NCBI GenBank assembly: GCA_963811825.1
Contig: CAWESS010000036.1
Coordinates: 186,001 to 250,000, forward strand
Source of the DNA: Fodinibacter sp963811825
GTDB lineage: Bacteria; Actinomycetota; Actinomycetes; Actinomycetales; Dermatophilaceae
Direction of reading: 5' to 3'
DNA: 64,000 bases
Program-made: the position numbers and the translations under genes
The notes under the pieces: model-generated
Databases searched by the model: none
Told to the model about the DNA's origin: nothing
Seen by the model: the letters and a program-made list of their open reading frames with translations, nothing else
Shown here: one piece after another, positions 52,521 through 61,221 of the stretch
Layout: the number at the start of each line of letters is the position of its first letter
Position numbering within the stretch: the first letter of the stretch is position 1

Positions 52521-53611
52521 GCGAGGCGGGTGAGCCAGCCGTGCGTGTCCTCGGCGCGGCCGTACTGCACGTCGAGCAGCGCCGTGCGAATGGCGTTGGT
52601 GACCTCGCCGCCACCCTCGCCGGCCGTGGACGGGGTCGAGCCGCCCTCCCAGCGCAGCTCGCCGACAGGGGTGATGACCGCTGCGGTGCCGCAGGCGAAG
52701 ATCTCTCGGATCTCGCCGCTGGCGACGCCGTCCTTCCACTCCTCGATGGGGATGCGGCGCTCCTCGGGCTCGAGCCCGAGCTCCTTGGCGAGCTCGAGGA
52801 TCGAGGCGCGGGTGACACCTTCGAGGATGGAGCCGGTGAGCTCGGGGGTGACCAGACGGTTGTCGTTCGTGACGAAGAAGAGGTTCATCCCGCCGAGCTC
52901 CTCGATGTACGTCTGCGTCGAGGAGTCGAGGAAGACCGCCTGGTCGCAGCCGTGCTCGATGCCCTCGAGCTGCCCGGCGAGCGAGGACGCGTAGTTGCCG
53001 CCGGTCTTGGCCGCACCGGTGCCTCCGGCACCCGCGCGGGCATAGTGCTGCGAGATCCACAGCGTCACGGGCTTGAGGCCACCGGCGAAGTAGGCGCCGG
53101 CCGGGGAGGCGATGAGGCAGTAGGTGACCTCGTTGGCCGGGCGCACCCCGAGGAAGGCCTCGCTCGCGAAGACGAAGGGGCGCAGGTACAGGCTGGTCTC
53201 CCCGGTGCCGGCCGGCGGCACCCACCGCTCGTCGACCTCGAGCAGGGCACGCAGCGACGCGACGAAGTCGTCGGTGGGCAGCTCGGGAAGCGCCAGACGG
53301 CGCGCACTGCGCTGCATCCGCTCGGCATTGGCCTCGGGGCGGAAGGACCAGACCGAACCGTCGGCGTGCCGGTAGGCCTTCAGCCCCTCGAAGATCTCCT
53401 GCGCGTAGTGCAGGACCGCGGCGCTCGGCATGAGCTGGATGGGGCCGTACGGCTCGACGCGCCCGTCGCCCCAGCCGCCGCTCTTGGTCCACACGGCACG
53501 AAGCATGTGGTCGGTGAAGAACACGCCGAAGCCGGGGTTGGCGTGGATCGCGGCACGTCGCTCGTCGCTCGCCGGGGTGGGGTTGCGGTGCAGGTCGAAG
53601 GTCAGGCTCAT
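52517..53611 (-). CDS. ilvE: Branched-chain amino acid aminotransferase
   Basis: A PLP enzyme for the last step of Ile, Leu and Val synthesis, 364 residues. HYAQEIFEGLKAYRHADGS near residue 75, the PLP lysine in GAAKTGGNYASSL near residue 200, and EELGGMNLFFV and GTAAVITPVG later are diagnostic. It fits fold type IV. No attenuator seen in the 50 bases upstream. Confidence 0.95.
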   Translation of the reverse strand: MSLTFDLHRNPTPASDERRAAIHANPGFGVFFTDHMLRAVWTKSGGWGDGRVEPYGPIQLMPSAAVLHYAQEIFEGLKAYRHADGSVWSFRPEANAERMQRSARRLALPELPTDDFVASLRALLEVDERWVPPAGTGETSLYLRPFVFASEAFLGVRPANEVTYCLIASPAGAYFAGGLKPVTLWISQHYARAGAGGTGAAKTGGNYASSLAGQLEGIEHGCDQAVFLDSSTQTYIEELGGMNLFFVTNDNRLVTPELTGSILEGVTRASILELAKELGLEPEERRIPIEEWKDGVASGEIREIFACGTAAVITPVGELRWEGGSTPSTAGEGGGEVTNAIRTALLDVQYGRAEDTHGWLTRLA

Positions 53612-53727
53612 GGGACTCGCGGGTCCTTTCCTCGGGAAGCGTCAGTGCTTGGCGACAGGCTACCCGTGGTCAGGGCGGCCCCGAACCGCCCGGAACCGCT
53701 CCCGACCAGTGCCGACCGGGCCCGCCG

Positions 53728-54289
53728 TCACCAGCGGTGGGCGACGTCGACGACGACCCGGCTGCGGTTCGTCGCCGCGTCGTGGATCGTGAAGACACGG
53801 TGCGGCAGCCGGGCCCGCACGCCGAGAGCGACGGTCGTGTAGCCCTCGAACGAGCCCGCCCACTTCACCTGGCGGAACGTCGTGAAGCCCACGACCGAGG
53901 GCATCGACGGGATGCGTCGTCGCACCCTGGTGCACCACGACCGCCAGGCGGGCGCCGCCGGCGACGGGGACGGGGAAGCCCGATCCGTCCGCGGTCACGG
54001 TGCTCACGTAGCGCACGTCGAAGCCCGGGGCCCGACCGGTCGTGTCGATGACGAGCCGGTCGAAGCAGGCGTGCCTGCCGGCTCGCACCCCGTCGACGCT
54101 CCCCACGGCGAAGGGTGCGGAGGTCTTGGGCAGTGAGCCCCAGGTGATGCCGCAGTACGGGGCTGCGGATGCCGTCCCCGCGCCGACCGCGGCCGGGGAG
54201 GCGATGAGGGCGACGCCGGCTGCGAGAGCGGCGACGGCACGGGCGCCCCGGCGAGCGCGGCTCGGGGTGGTGGTCGGACGGTGCGACAT
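53728..54289 (-). CDS. Secreted AMIN-like domain protein, frame broken
   Basis: About 187 residues: signal peptide (ARAVAALAAGVALIASPAAV), a Cys-containing N-terminus (APYCGITWG), and an AMIN-like beta domain (HACFDRLVIDTTGRAPGFDV, then after a one-base shift near 53917 VVGFTTFRQVKWAGSFEGYT, VRARLPHRVFTI, VVVDVAHRW). AMIN domains bind peptidoglycan or envelope components in other proteins. ATG 54289 follows GGGAGAAAG. Partner unknown. Confidence 0.75.
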
Positions 54290-54387
54290 GGCTTTCTCCC
54301 TTGGTCGAACGGACACCCTTGTGACGCGCGAGGGCCCAGTTCGGTTGACCGCTCGCCCCGTTCGACCGCCCGCGGATGCCGTCGATC

Positions 54388-54393
54388 TAGGCT
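54388..54393 (+). promoter_or_regulatory. -10 box of a leaderless promoter (GNAT gene)
   Basis: TAGGCT with six bases to GTG 54400. The same CTAGGCT string precedes the FAH-family, gltX and leuB starts. Confidence 0.55.
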
Positions 54394-54399
54394 GGCGGT

Positions 54400-55036
54400 G
54401 TGGCCGCCTCCCCCGCCTCCCCAGCCGACCGACTCGTGAGGGTCGATGCTGCGGGAACCGTGCTCCGGGAGTACGTCCCCGAGGACGAGAACGACCTCGT
54501 CGCCGCCTTCGCGGACGCGGAGATCATGCGCTGGAACCCCGGCCCGGCCGTCCCCGACGCTGCTGTCGAGTACATGGCCGCGCGCAACGACTGGAGCGAT
54601 GGGAGCCACGCCTCGTGGGCGGTGGCCGATGCCGCCGACCGACTGGTCGGCTCGGTGTCCGTCCACAGGATCGACGCCGACCAGGGCGACGCCGAGATCG
54701 GCTACTGGGTCGCGCCGTGGGGCCGGCGCCGGGGTCACGCGACCCGGGCCGTCGTCGGCAGCCTGCGGGTTCGCGTTCTCGCGGCTCGGACTGCACCGCC
54801 TCTACCTCTACCACGCGGTCGAGAACCCGGGCTCGTGCGCGGTGGCGACGGCAGCCGGGTTCATGCACGAGGGCACCCTGCGGCAGTCCTACCGGTACCC
54901 CGACGGCCGGTACCACGACGAGCACCTGCACGGCATCCTCGCCTCTGACGTCACCGGGCCGGGTGGTCCGTCAGCCGTGGACGAGGGCGATCGCCGACGA
55001 CTCCCCGACCTTCCGCCGCCCCGCTACCTCACCTGA
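54400..55036 (+). CDS. GNAT acetyltransferase (RimJ/RimL type), frame broken
   Basis: About 211 residues. LREYVPEDENDLVAAFADAE and AEIGYWVAPWGRRRGHATRA (acetyl-CoA-binding R/Q-x-x-G-x-A/G) are in the first frame; after a break near 54768 the second frame gives FAFSRLGLHRLYLYHAVENP, GSCAVATAAGFMHEGTLRQS and a final segment. These are the RimJ/RimL family blocks for N-terminal or small-molecule acetylation. Substrate unknown. Confidence 0.82.
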
Positions 55037-55047
55037 CCCGGCACGGG

Positions 55048-56109
55048 TCAGAGGCGGGCGACGATGGCGTCGCCGACGGCATCCGTGCTTCGCGGCGTCG
55101 TGCCGCGATCCGCGAGGTCGGCGGCGACGGCCCGCTCCACCTGCTCGGCCTGTGCGGCGAGGCCGAGGTGGGAGAGCAGCATGGACACCGACAGGATCGT
55201 GGCCGTGGGGTCGGCCTTGGCCTGACCCGCGATGTCGGGGGCCGAGCCGTGCACCGGCTCGAACATGCTCGGGTAGCGACCCTCGGGGTTGATGTTGCCG
55301 CTCGCGGCCAGGCCGATGCCGCCGGCGATGGCCGCGGCGATGTCGGTGATGATGTCCCCGAACAGGTTGTCGGTGACGATGACGTCGAACCGGCCGGGGT
55401 CGGTCGCGAGGAAGATCGTCGCGGCATCCACGTGCTGGTAGGCCGTCTCGACCTCGGGGAACTCGGCCGCGACCTCCTCGACCGTGCGGCGCCAGAGGTG
55501 GCCGGCGTGGGTGAGGACGTTGTGCTTGTGGACCAACGTCAGGTGCTGTCGGGGGCGGGCCTGGGCGCGGGCGAAGGCGTCGCGCACCACTCGCTCGACC
55601 CCGAAGCGGGTGTTGACGCTGACCTCGGTCGCGATCTCGTTCGGGGTGCCGGTGCGCAGCGAGCCGCCGTTGCCGACGTAGGGGCCCTCGGTGCCCTCGC
55701 GCACGACGACGAAGTCGATGCCGTCGGGAGCGACCCGCTCGACCGCGAGCGGGCTGAGGACACCGGGGTAGAGCTTGGCCGGGCGCAGGTTGACGTAGTG
55801 CTCCATGGCAAAGCGCAGTGGCAGCAGCACCCCGCGCTCGAGGACCCCGCTCGGCACGGTGGGGTCGCCGATGGCGCCGAGCAGGATGGCGTCGTGGCCC
55901 TTCAGCTCCTCGAGCACCGAGTCGGGGAGCGTCTCGCCGGTGGCGTGCCAGCGCCGGGCGCCCAGGTCGTACTCGGTCGTCGTGACCTTCGGCCCGTGCG
56001 AGCCGACGACCGCCTCGAGGACCTTCAGGCCCTGCGCGACGACCTCGGGGCCGATGCCGTCGCCGCCGATGACGGCGATGTCGAGGGTCTGCGTGTCGCG
56101 CTCGCTCAT
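55048..56109 (-). CDS. leuB: 3-isopropylmalate dehydrogenase
   Basis: Oxidative decarboxylation step of leucine synthesis, 353 residues. IAVIGGDGIGPEVVAQGLKV, VVREGTEGPYVGNGG, the catalytic Tyr/Lys region KHNVLTHAGHLWRRTV, and the metal-binding VTDNLFGDIITDIAAAIAGG are present, followed by FEPVHGSAPDIAGQ. ATG 56109 lies 7 bases after TAGGCT (complement of 56117-56122), with GGAG inside the gap, so it may be leaderless. Confidence 0.96.
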   Translation of the reverse strand: MSERDTQTLDIAVIGGDGIGPEVVAQGLKVLEAVVGSHGPKVTTTEYDLGARRWHATGETLPDSVLEELKGHDAILLGAIGDPTVPSGVLERGVLLPLRFAMEHYVNLRPAKLYPGVLSPLAVERVAPDGIDFVVVREGTEGPYVGNGGSLRTGTPNEIATEVSVNTRFGVERVVRDAFARAQARPRQHLTLVHKHNVLTHAGHLWRRTVEEVAAEFPEVETAYQHVDAATIFLATDPGRFDVIVTDNLFGDIITDIAAAIAGGIGLAASGNINPEGRYPSMFEPVHGSAPDIAGQAKADPTATILSVSMLLSHLGLAAQAEQVERAVAADLADRGTTPRSTDAVGDAIVARL

Positions 56110-56144
56110 GGTCTCCAGCCTAGGAATGCGTATCGAAATGCGAA

Positions 56145-56179
56145 CGGCCGTCCCAGCCCGTGGATGGGCGAGACGGCCG
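56145..56179 (-). terminator. Hairpin between the small gene and leuB
   Basis: CGGCCGTC (minus 56179-56172) pairs with 56152-56145; an inner GCCC/GGGC adds stability. It follows the small gene's stop by 16 bases. No T-run. It could also fold as part of a leuB leader. Confidence 0.45.
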
Positions 56180-56195
56180 GTACCTGCTCGGACGA

Positions 56196-56291
56196 TCAGT
56201 CGTCGCTGTGGCCCTGGTCGCGCAGGTCCATGGACTCCTGCAGGGCCTGGCGCGCGAGGGTGGCCTCGTCGAGGGTGCTGTTCTCGTTCAT
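56196..56291 (-). CDS. Small hydrophilic protein (31 residues) upstream of leuB
   Basis: A 31-codon gene starting MNENSTLDEATLARQALQES and ending in an Asp pair. It is amphipathic, with no membrane segment or cysteines. GAGAAAGGG lies about 10 bases before ATG 56291 and TACCCT (complement of 56336-56341) could be its -10 box. A hairpin follows the stop. It is not Leu-rich enough for a leucine attenuator peptide. No family recognised. Confidence 0.45.
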   Translation of the reverse strand: MNENSTLDEATLARQALQESMDLRDQGHSDD

Positions 56292-56505
56292 CGGTGTCGG
56301 GCCCTTTCTCGGCGCGGCTGACGTGCTGTCCCTTCGAGGGTAGGGCGATGGCCGGGGGCCGGTCGGGCCCTCTCACCATCCGGACGCTCCACCGCACGAG
56401 ACCCTCATCACATGTCACAACCACGATGGATTTCCTCGCCATGAGTTGATCAAGGGTACGGATTCCACGTCAGGAGCGGGTGTCAACCCCGGCGACTCAC
56501 GCCAC

Positions 56506-57177
56506 TCACGACCGTCGAGGCCCAGGGGGGTGCGCCAGCCCGACCTCGTAGCCGAAGATCACCGCCTGGATCCGGTCGCGCACGCCGAGCTTGCGCAGCA
56601 CGGCCATGACGTGGGTCTTGACGGTGGCCTCACTCACGAACAGCCGTTCACCGATCTCCCGGTTCGACAGGCCCGCGACAATGAGCAGCAGCACCTCGTG
56701 CTCACGGGCCGACAGGCTCGCCACCCGGCCTGATGCCGCCGGGTCCGGAGAAGGCGTTCGCGCGAAGCGCTCGATCACCGCGCGGGTCACGGCGGGGTCC
56801 AGGAGCCCGTCACCGCGCGCGACGGTGTGCACCGCGGCGATCAGCTGCTCGGGCGCCGCGTCCTTGAGCAGGAACCCGCTCGCGCCCGCCTGCAGGGCAC
56901 CGAACACGTACTCGTCGAGGTCGAAGGTCGTGAGCACGAGGACCCGAGGTGGGTCGACCTGGAGACGGACCTCGCGGGTCGCCGCGATCCCGTCGAGGAC
57001 CGGCATCCGGATGTCCATCACGACCACGTCCGGGTGGCTGCGCGCGGCATGGTCGACCGCGGCGCGGCCGTCGGCGACCGCCCCGACGACGTCGATCTCG
57101 GCATCTGCCTCGAAGATCTTCCGCAACCCCTCTCGGACCAACGGCTGGTCGTCCGCGACGAGCACGCGCACGCTCAC
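56506..57177 (-). CDS. NarL/LuxR-family response regulator
   Basis: A 223-residue two-component regulator. Receiver at residues 3-120 with VRVLVADDQPLVREGL (acidic pocket) and phospho-Asp in DVVVMDIRMP, Lys in FLLKDA. LuxR-type DNA-binding domain at residues 150-215 (LSAREHEVLLLIVAGLSNRE, SEATVKTHVMAVLRKLGV). GTG 57177 overlaps the kinase stop by GTGA. Confidence 0.92.
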   Translation of the reverse strand: MSVRVLVADDQPLVREGLRKIFEADAEIDVVGAVADGRAAVDHAARSHPDVVVMDIRMPVLDGIAATREVRLQVDPPRVLVLTTFDLDEYVFGALQAGASGFLLKDAAPEQLIAAVHTVARGDGLLDPAVTRAVIERFARTPSPDPAASGRVASLSAREHEVLLLIVAGLSNREIGERLFVSEATVKTHVMAVLRKLGVRDRIQAVIFGYEVGLAHPPGPRRS

Positions 57178-58268
57178 TCGGCCGTCCCCAGGGGAAGCCG
57201 CGCGCGCAGGCGCCAGCCACCATCCGGCCCCGGACCTGCCTCGCACGAACCCCCGAAGACCAGCACTCGTTCGCGCATCCCCGACAGACCGTGCCCCGTC
57301 CGGTCCGCAACGGTGGGCGGCGCTTGCCCGTCGTCGGTCACCTCGATCCGGACGTCGCCGGCCAGGACGTCGACCCGCACGCGGGCGCGCGTTGCGTCCG
57401 CGTGCTTCAGGACGTTGGTGAGGCCCTCCTGGACGATCCGGTAGGCCGAGATGTCGACACCCGTCGGGACGTCGACCAGCTCACCCGTCAGCCGCAGGTC
57501 CACCGCGAGGCCGGATCGTTCCATCTGTTCGGCGAGCGCGGCGAGCCGGGCGAGGCCCGGCTGGGGAGCGAGGTCGGCCGGGTCCCCCGTTGCCCGGAGG
57601 ACCCCGACCAGCCGGCGCATCTCCTGCAGCGTCTCCCGACCGGTGACCTCGATCTGCTGCAGCACCCGGGACGTCTCGGGTTGCCGGTCGCCCAGGGCCA
57701 TCCGTTCTGCCCCGGCCTGGACCGTCATCGTCGCGATGGCGTGGCCCACGGCGTCGTGGAGCTCACGAGCGATCCTCGCCCGTTCCTCGGCGACCGCGTA
57801 GCGCTCGGCCTGCGCGCGCTCGTGCTCCAACGCGGCAGCAAGTCGTTCCCGGGACTGCATGAGCCGTCCGGCCGCATAGACGCCCACCATGAGTGGGCCC
57901 AGCACCACGACGTCGTCGGGCTCGTGGACGACGAGCGCTGCCAGGGCGCCCGCCAGCGCCCACAGCGACCTGCGCCCCTCGACGTGCGCGCCGAGGCACC
58001 AGAACGCGACGCACACGGGGAGCAGCTCGGACTGTGGCTCCTGCTGCCAGTCCCCAGCGAGCGACTGGACGACCCAGGCGCCGAGGACGACCGCGACGAC
58101 CGGCACCGGGTGGCGCTGGCCCCACAGCAGGGGCACCGTCATCGCGAGGGCGACCGGGACGCTCAGCGCGAGGGGGACGTCCTGGTCGGTGGTCAGCACC
58201 TCGGACAGCACGACGAGCACGACGATGAGCACGACGGCATCCCAGACCCGCGTGCGGACGGTGCTCAT
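57174..58268 (-). CDS. Sensor histidine kinase (HisKA_3 type)
   Basis: A 364-residue kinase paired with the response regulator. Four to six N-terminal membrane helices span residues 10-140. HisKA_3 motif RIARELHDAVGHAIATMTVQ (phospho-His), then the ATPase N box DISAYRIVQEGLTNVLKHAD and GHGLSGMRERV. It belongs to the DesK/LiaS-like group that senses membrane or envelope state. ATG 58268 lies six bases after TACCTT (complement of 58275-58280), leaderless. Confidence 0.92.
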   Translation of the reverse strand: MSTVRTRVWDAVVLIVVLVVLSEVLTTDQDVPLALSVPVALAMTVPLLWGQRHPVPVVAVVLGAWVVQSLAGDWQQEPQSELLPVCVAFWCLGAHVEGRRSLWALAGALAALVVHEPDDVVVLGPLMVGVYAAGRLMQSRERLAAALEHERAQAERYAVAEERARIARELHDAVGHAIATMTVQAGAERMALGDRQPETSRVLQQIEVTGRETLQEMRRLVGVLRATGDPADLAPQPGLARLAALAEQMERSGLAVDLRLTGELVDVPTGVDISAYRIVQEGLTNVLKHADATRARVRVDVLAGDVRIEVTDDGQAPPTVADRTGHGLSGMRERVLVFGGSCEAGPGPDGGWRLRARLPLGTAE

Positions 58269-58365
58269 CGCCCCAAGGTAGACCCGAGGGGACATCGTGC
58301 GAATCCACCCTCCGGCTGAGCCCGAACCCGTCCGACGGTCGATGCGGGCGGGGCTGCGACATCCC

Positions 58366-58371
58366 TAGCGT
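58366..58371 (+). promoter_or_regulatory. -10 box of a leaderless promoter
   Basis: TAGCGT with six bases to ATG 58378 of the membrane protein gene, which is divergent from the kinase. Confidence 0.5.
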
Positions 58372-58377
58372 CGAGGG

Positions 58378-58815
58378 ATGAACACTTCATCGAAATCCTT
58401 CCGCACCTCCGCCGCCATCCTTGCCGCGGGGGGCCTGTGCTGGGTCGTCAAGTTCGTCGTCATCGCCGCGACGGACGGCGCCACCACCGGAGCAGCCGAC
58501 ACCGCCACAGGGCTCCTGTACCTCAGCGCCGTCGGGCTCATGTGTCTCGGCCTCGCCGGTCTCGGGGCCTCACTGCTCTCGGGGCGACACGTCGCCCTCC
58601 GAATCCTCGGTGCGCTCGGCGGTGTGGTCGCGTGGGCACTGACCTACCTGCTCGTCGAGGGCATCGCCCAGTCGGTCGTCGGCGACACCGAACCTGTCTG
58701 GCTCGGTGAGGAGATCGGCATCGTCCTCACGGGTGCGCTCATGCTGACCGTCGGGCTGCTCCTGGCCCGCCCGGACGCGGCGGGTACGCGCGCACAGGTC
58801 GCCCGAACCGCGTGA
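58378..58815 (+). CDS. Four-helix membrane protein, possible target of the adjacent two-component system
   Basis: A 145-residue integral membrane protein with four hydrophobic segments: residues 10-30, 44-65, 70-95 and 107-130 (GLCWVVKFVVIAAT; LLYLSAVGLMCLGLAGLG; LRILGALGGVVAWALTYLLV; EIGIVLTGALMLTVGLLLA). No family name is certain. It is divergent from the kinase gene, 109 bases away, a common place for the regulated gene of a DesK-like system. That link is inference. Confidence 0.7.
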   Translation: MNTSSKSFRTSAAILAAGGLCWVVKFVVIAATDGATTGAADTATGLLYLSAVGLMCLGLAGLGASLLSGRHVALRILGALGGVVAWALTYLLVEGIAQSVVGDTEPVWLGEEIGIVLTGALMLTVGLLLARPDAAGTRAQVARTA

Positions 58816-58820
58816 CCCTG

Positions 58821-58871
58821 CCCGACGACCCGGGCCGCCCACCCGTCGGGGTGGGCGGCCCGGTCGTCGGG
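58821..58871. terminator. Strong two-way terminator between convergent genes
   Basis: CCGGGCCGCCCACCC (58830-58844) pairs exactly with 58849-58863; the stem extends outward with CCCGACGA/TCGTCGGG and one bulged C, for about 23 pairs in 51 bases. It separates the convergent membrane protein and serA. Confidence 0.85.
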
Positions 58872-58882
58872 TCGGTCGCGGA

Positions 58883-60469
58883 TCAGACCAGGTCGACGAC
58901 CCGCACCGTCTCGGCGCCGATCTCGGCCTCGATCGCCGACACGACGTCGTCGGGGATCTGGTTGTCCAGGATCAGCGCGACGAGGGCCTTGGCCGTCTCG
59001 TCGTCACGGGAGACCTGCATCCCGGCGATGTTGACGTTCGCGTCACCGAGGATCTTGCCGACGGCGCCGATGATGCCGGGGCGGTCCACGTAGGAGAAGA
59101 ACGCCATGTGCACGCTCAGCGGGATCTCGAGGTCGTACCCGTTGATGCCGGTGAGCTTCTGCACCATCTTCGGGCCGGTGAGCGTCCCGGACACCGACAG
59201 CGTCGAGCCGTCGGCCATCGTGCCGTTCAGCGTCGTGACGTTGCGGAAGTCCTCCGAGGTCTCCTCGGTCAGGAGCCGGGACTCGCACCCGAACTCCTTG
59301 GCGATCAGCGGGGCGTTGACGTAGGTGACCGGGTCCTCGGTGATGTCGGTGAACAGTCCCTTGAGTGCTGACAGCCGCCAGATCGAGACGTCGTGGCTCG
59401 TGATCTCCCCACGCGCCTCGACGTCGAGCTGCACCGGGACCGCACCCGCGAAGGCCGTGAACACGCGGCCGAGCTTCTCCACGAGGTCGATGCCGGGCCG
59501 CACCTCCTCGGCCACGGCGCCACCGGACACGTTCACGGCATCCGGCACGAGGTCGCCGCCGAGGGCGAGACGCACGGACTTGGCCACGGCGACGCCGGCC
59601 TTCTCCTGGGCCTCCTCGGTCGAGGCGCCGAGGTGCGGCGTGACGACGACCGACTCGTGCTCGAACAGGGGGCTGTCGGTGCAGGGCTCGGTGGCGAAGA
59701 CGTCGATCCCGGCGCCGGCGACACGGCCCTCGGCGATGGCATCGGCCAGGGCCTGCTCGTCGAGCACCCCCCCGCGGGCGGCGTTGATGATCCGCACGCT
59801 CGGCTTGACCTTGGTGAGTGCCTCGGCGCCGATGAGGCCGATCGTCTCGGGGGTCTTCGGGAGGTGGATCGTGATGAAGTCGCTCTCGGCGAGCAGCTCG
59901 TCGAGGGTGACGAGGCGGGCACCGAGCTGGCCGGCGCGCTGCACCGAGACGTAGGGGTCGTACGCCAGGATCTCGACGCCGAAGCCCTTGAGCCGCTCGG
60001 CGACGAGCTGGCCGATGCGGCCGAAGCCGACGACACCCACCTTCTTCTCGAGCAGCTCGACACCGCCGTACTTGCTGCGCTTCCAGGCACCGTTCTTCAG
60101 TGCCTCGTTGGCCGGCGCGATGTTGCGGGCGCAGGCCAGGAGCAGGCCGACGGCGAGCTCAGCGGCCGACGTGATGTTGGAGGTCGGGGCGTTCACGACC
60201 ATGACGCCGGCCTTCGTGGCAGCGGCGACGTCGACGTTGTCGAGCCCGACGCCGGCCCGGGCGACGACCTTCAGGCTCTTCGCGGCGGCCAGGGCCTCGG
60301 CGTCGACCTTGGTCGCGGACCGGATGAGGATCGCATCGACGTCGACGATCGCCGGGAGCAGCGCAGCACGGTCTGCACCATCGACGTGGCGCACCTCGAA
60401 GTCGGGGCCGAGGGCGTCGATGGTTGCCGGGGAGAGCTCTTCGGCGATGAGGACGACGGGCTTGCTCAC
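58883..60469 (-). CDS. serA: D-3-phosphoglycerate dehydrogenase
   Basis: First step of serine synthesis, 528 residues, type I with extended C-terminus. VARAGVGLDNVDVAAATKAG, VGVVGFGRIGQLVAERLKGF (NAD motif), RIINAARGGVLDEQAL and VVTPHLGASTEEAQ belong to the catalytic half. Residues 320-450 form an intervening (ASB) domain and residues 455-528 an ACT domain (SYVDRPGIIGAVGKILGDAN), the site of serine feedback. The upstream region to 60736 holds no gene; a hairpin lies near 60546-60571. Confidence 0.97.
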   Translation of the reverse strand: MSKPVVLIAEELSPATIDALGPDFEVRHVDGADRAALLPAIVDVDAILIRSATKVDAEALAAAKSLKVVARAGVGLDNVDVAAATKAGVMVVNAPTSNITSAAELAVGLLLACARNIAPANEALKNGAWKRSKYGGVELLEKKVGVVGFGRIGQLVAERLKGFGVEILAYDPYVSVQRAGQLGARLVTLDELLAESDFITIHLPKTPETIGLIGAEALTKVKPSVRIINAARGGVLDEQALADAIAEGRVAGAGIDVFATEPCTDSPLFEHESVVVTPHLGASTEEAQEKAGVAVAKSVRLALGGDLVPDAVNVSGGAVAEEVRPGIDLVEKLGRVFTAFAGAVPVQLDVEARGEITSHDVSIWRLSALKGLFTDITEDPVTYVNAPLIAKEFGCESRLLTEETSEDFRNVTTLNGTMADGSTLSVSGTLTGPKMVQKLTGINGYDLEIPLSVHMAFFSYVDRPGIIGAVGKILGDANVNIAGMQVSRDDETAKALVALILDNQIPDDVVSAIEAEIGAETVRVVDLV

Positions 60470-60670
60470 GAAAGGTTCCTGCCTTCGGTGCTGCTGCGGT
60501 CGGTCATCCGTCGGTGTGCGGGATGCCGGTGCCCGGGTGGGCCACGCCCCTCACCGTCTGTCGGTGGGGCGTTCCGGCACGCCGCTGGGCCGGGAGTTCC
60601 ATGATACGGGCGGCCCAGCATGTGGACACCATCGCCCACCCTGTGACACACGGGAGGGCTCCGCCCGGCG

Positions 60671-60722
60671 GCGCGGTCGAGGTGATACCGCACGTGAATC
60701 CGTGCACGTGGGGTTCGACCCA
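60671..60722. repeat. 52-bp direct repeat, copy 1
   Basis: A 52-bp sequence, 50 bases identical to copy 2 at 61222-61273. It has an inner GCACG/CGTGC inverted pair and a TGGGGTTCGACCCA stem-loop resembling a tRNA T-arm. The two copies frame one gene. Confidence 0.85.
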
Positions 60723-60736
60723 GCGGCGATCCGCAC

Positions 60737-61183
60737 TCAGTCCGTCGCTGCGGCCAGCCGCTCGGCGAGCCCGTCCACCCCGCGACGCACGAGGTCTCCG
60801 TACCCGTCTGCGCCCAGCGTGTCGAGCGATGCGCGTGCGAGCGCGAGCTGTGCCCCGGCATCCGCGACCCTGCCCTGCCTCAGGTAGCCGTCACCGAGGT
60901 TGAGGTGCAGGCTCGGCGCCATCGCCGCAGCGCGCTCGATGCCGACGGGCGCGAGGTCGGCGTCGGACACGCCGGCGAAGGCATGGAGGGCCGCCTCGTC
61001 CCAGGCAACCTCGTCAGCGAGGTCGTCCTGGACGTCCGCGAGGTAGTGCGCGATGACGCAGCGCTGCGCGTTCTGGGCCTCGTCGGTTCGAGCCCATCCC
61101 TCCTGGAGCAGGGCCCTGCCACGCTCCCTGTCGCCCCCGAGGGCAGCAGTGACGGCCTCGATGATCTCGTTCCACTGCAGCAT
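60737..61183 (-). CDS. Tetratricopeptide-like protein
   Basis: A 148-residue all-helical protein with TPR-like repeats (GRALLQEGWARTDEAQNAQR, PSLHLNLGDGYLRQGRVADA, GAQLALARASLDTL). ATG 61183 is chosen because the longer frame runs through the copy-2 repeat. The gene is bounded on both sides by the 52-bp repeat, so it may be a mobile or duplicated segment. Function unknown. Confidence 0.65.
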   Translation of the reverse strand: MLQWNEIIEAVTAALGGDRERGRALLQEGWARTDEAQNAQRCVIAHYLADVQDDLADEVAWDEAALHAFAGVSDADLAPVGIERAAAMAPSLHLNLGDGYLRQGRVADAGAQLALARASLDTLGADGYGDLVRRGVDGLAERLAAATD

Positions 61184-61221
61184 GGGCTCACCGTACGGAG
61201 GGCCACCGACAACAGCGCGCC

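Noticed and set aside
60540..60620. Riboswitch in front of serA
   Set aside because: A single hairpin (about 60546-60571) with no known riboswitch consensus; a TATCAT box near 60600 suggests an ordinary promoter.
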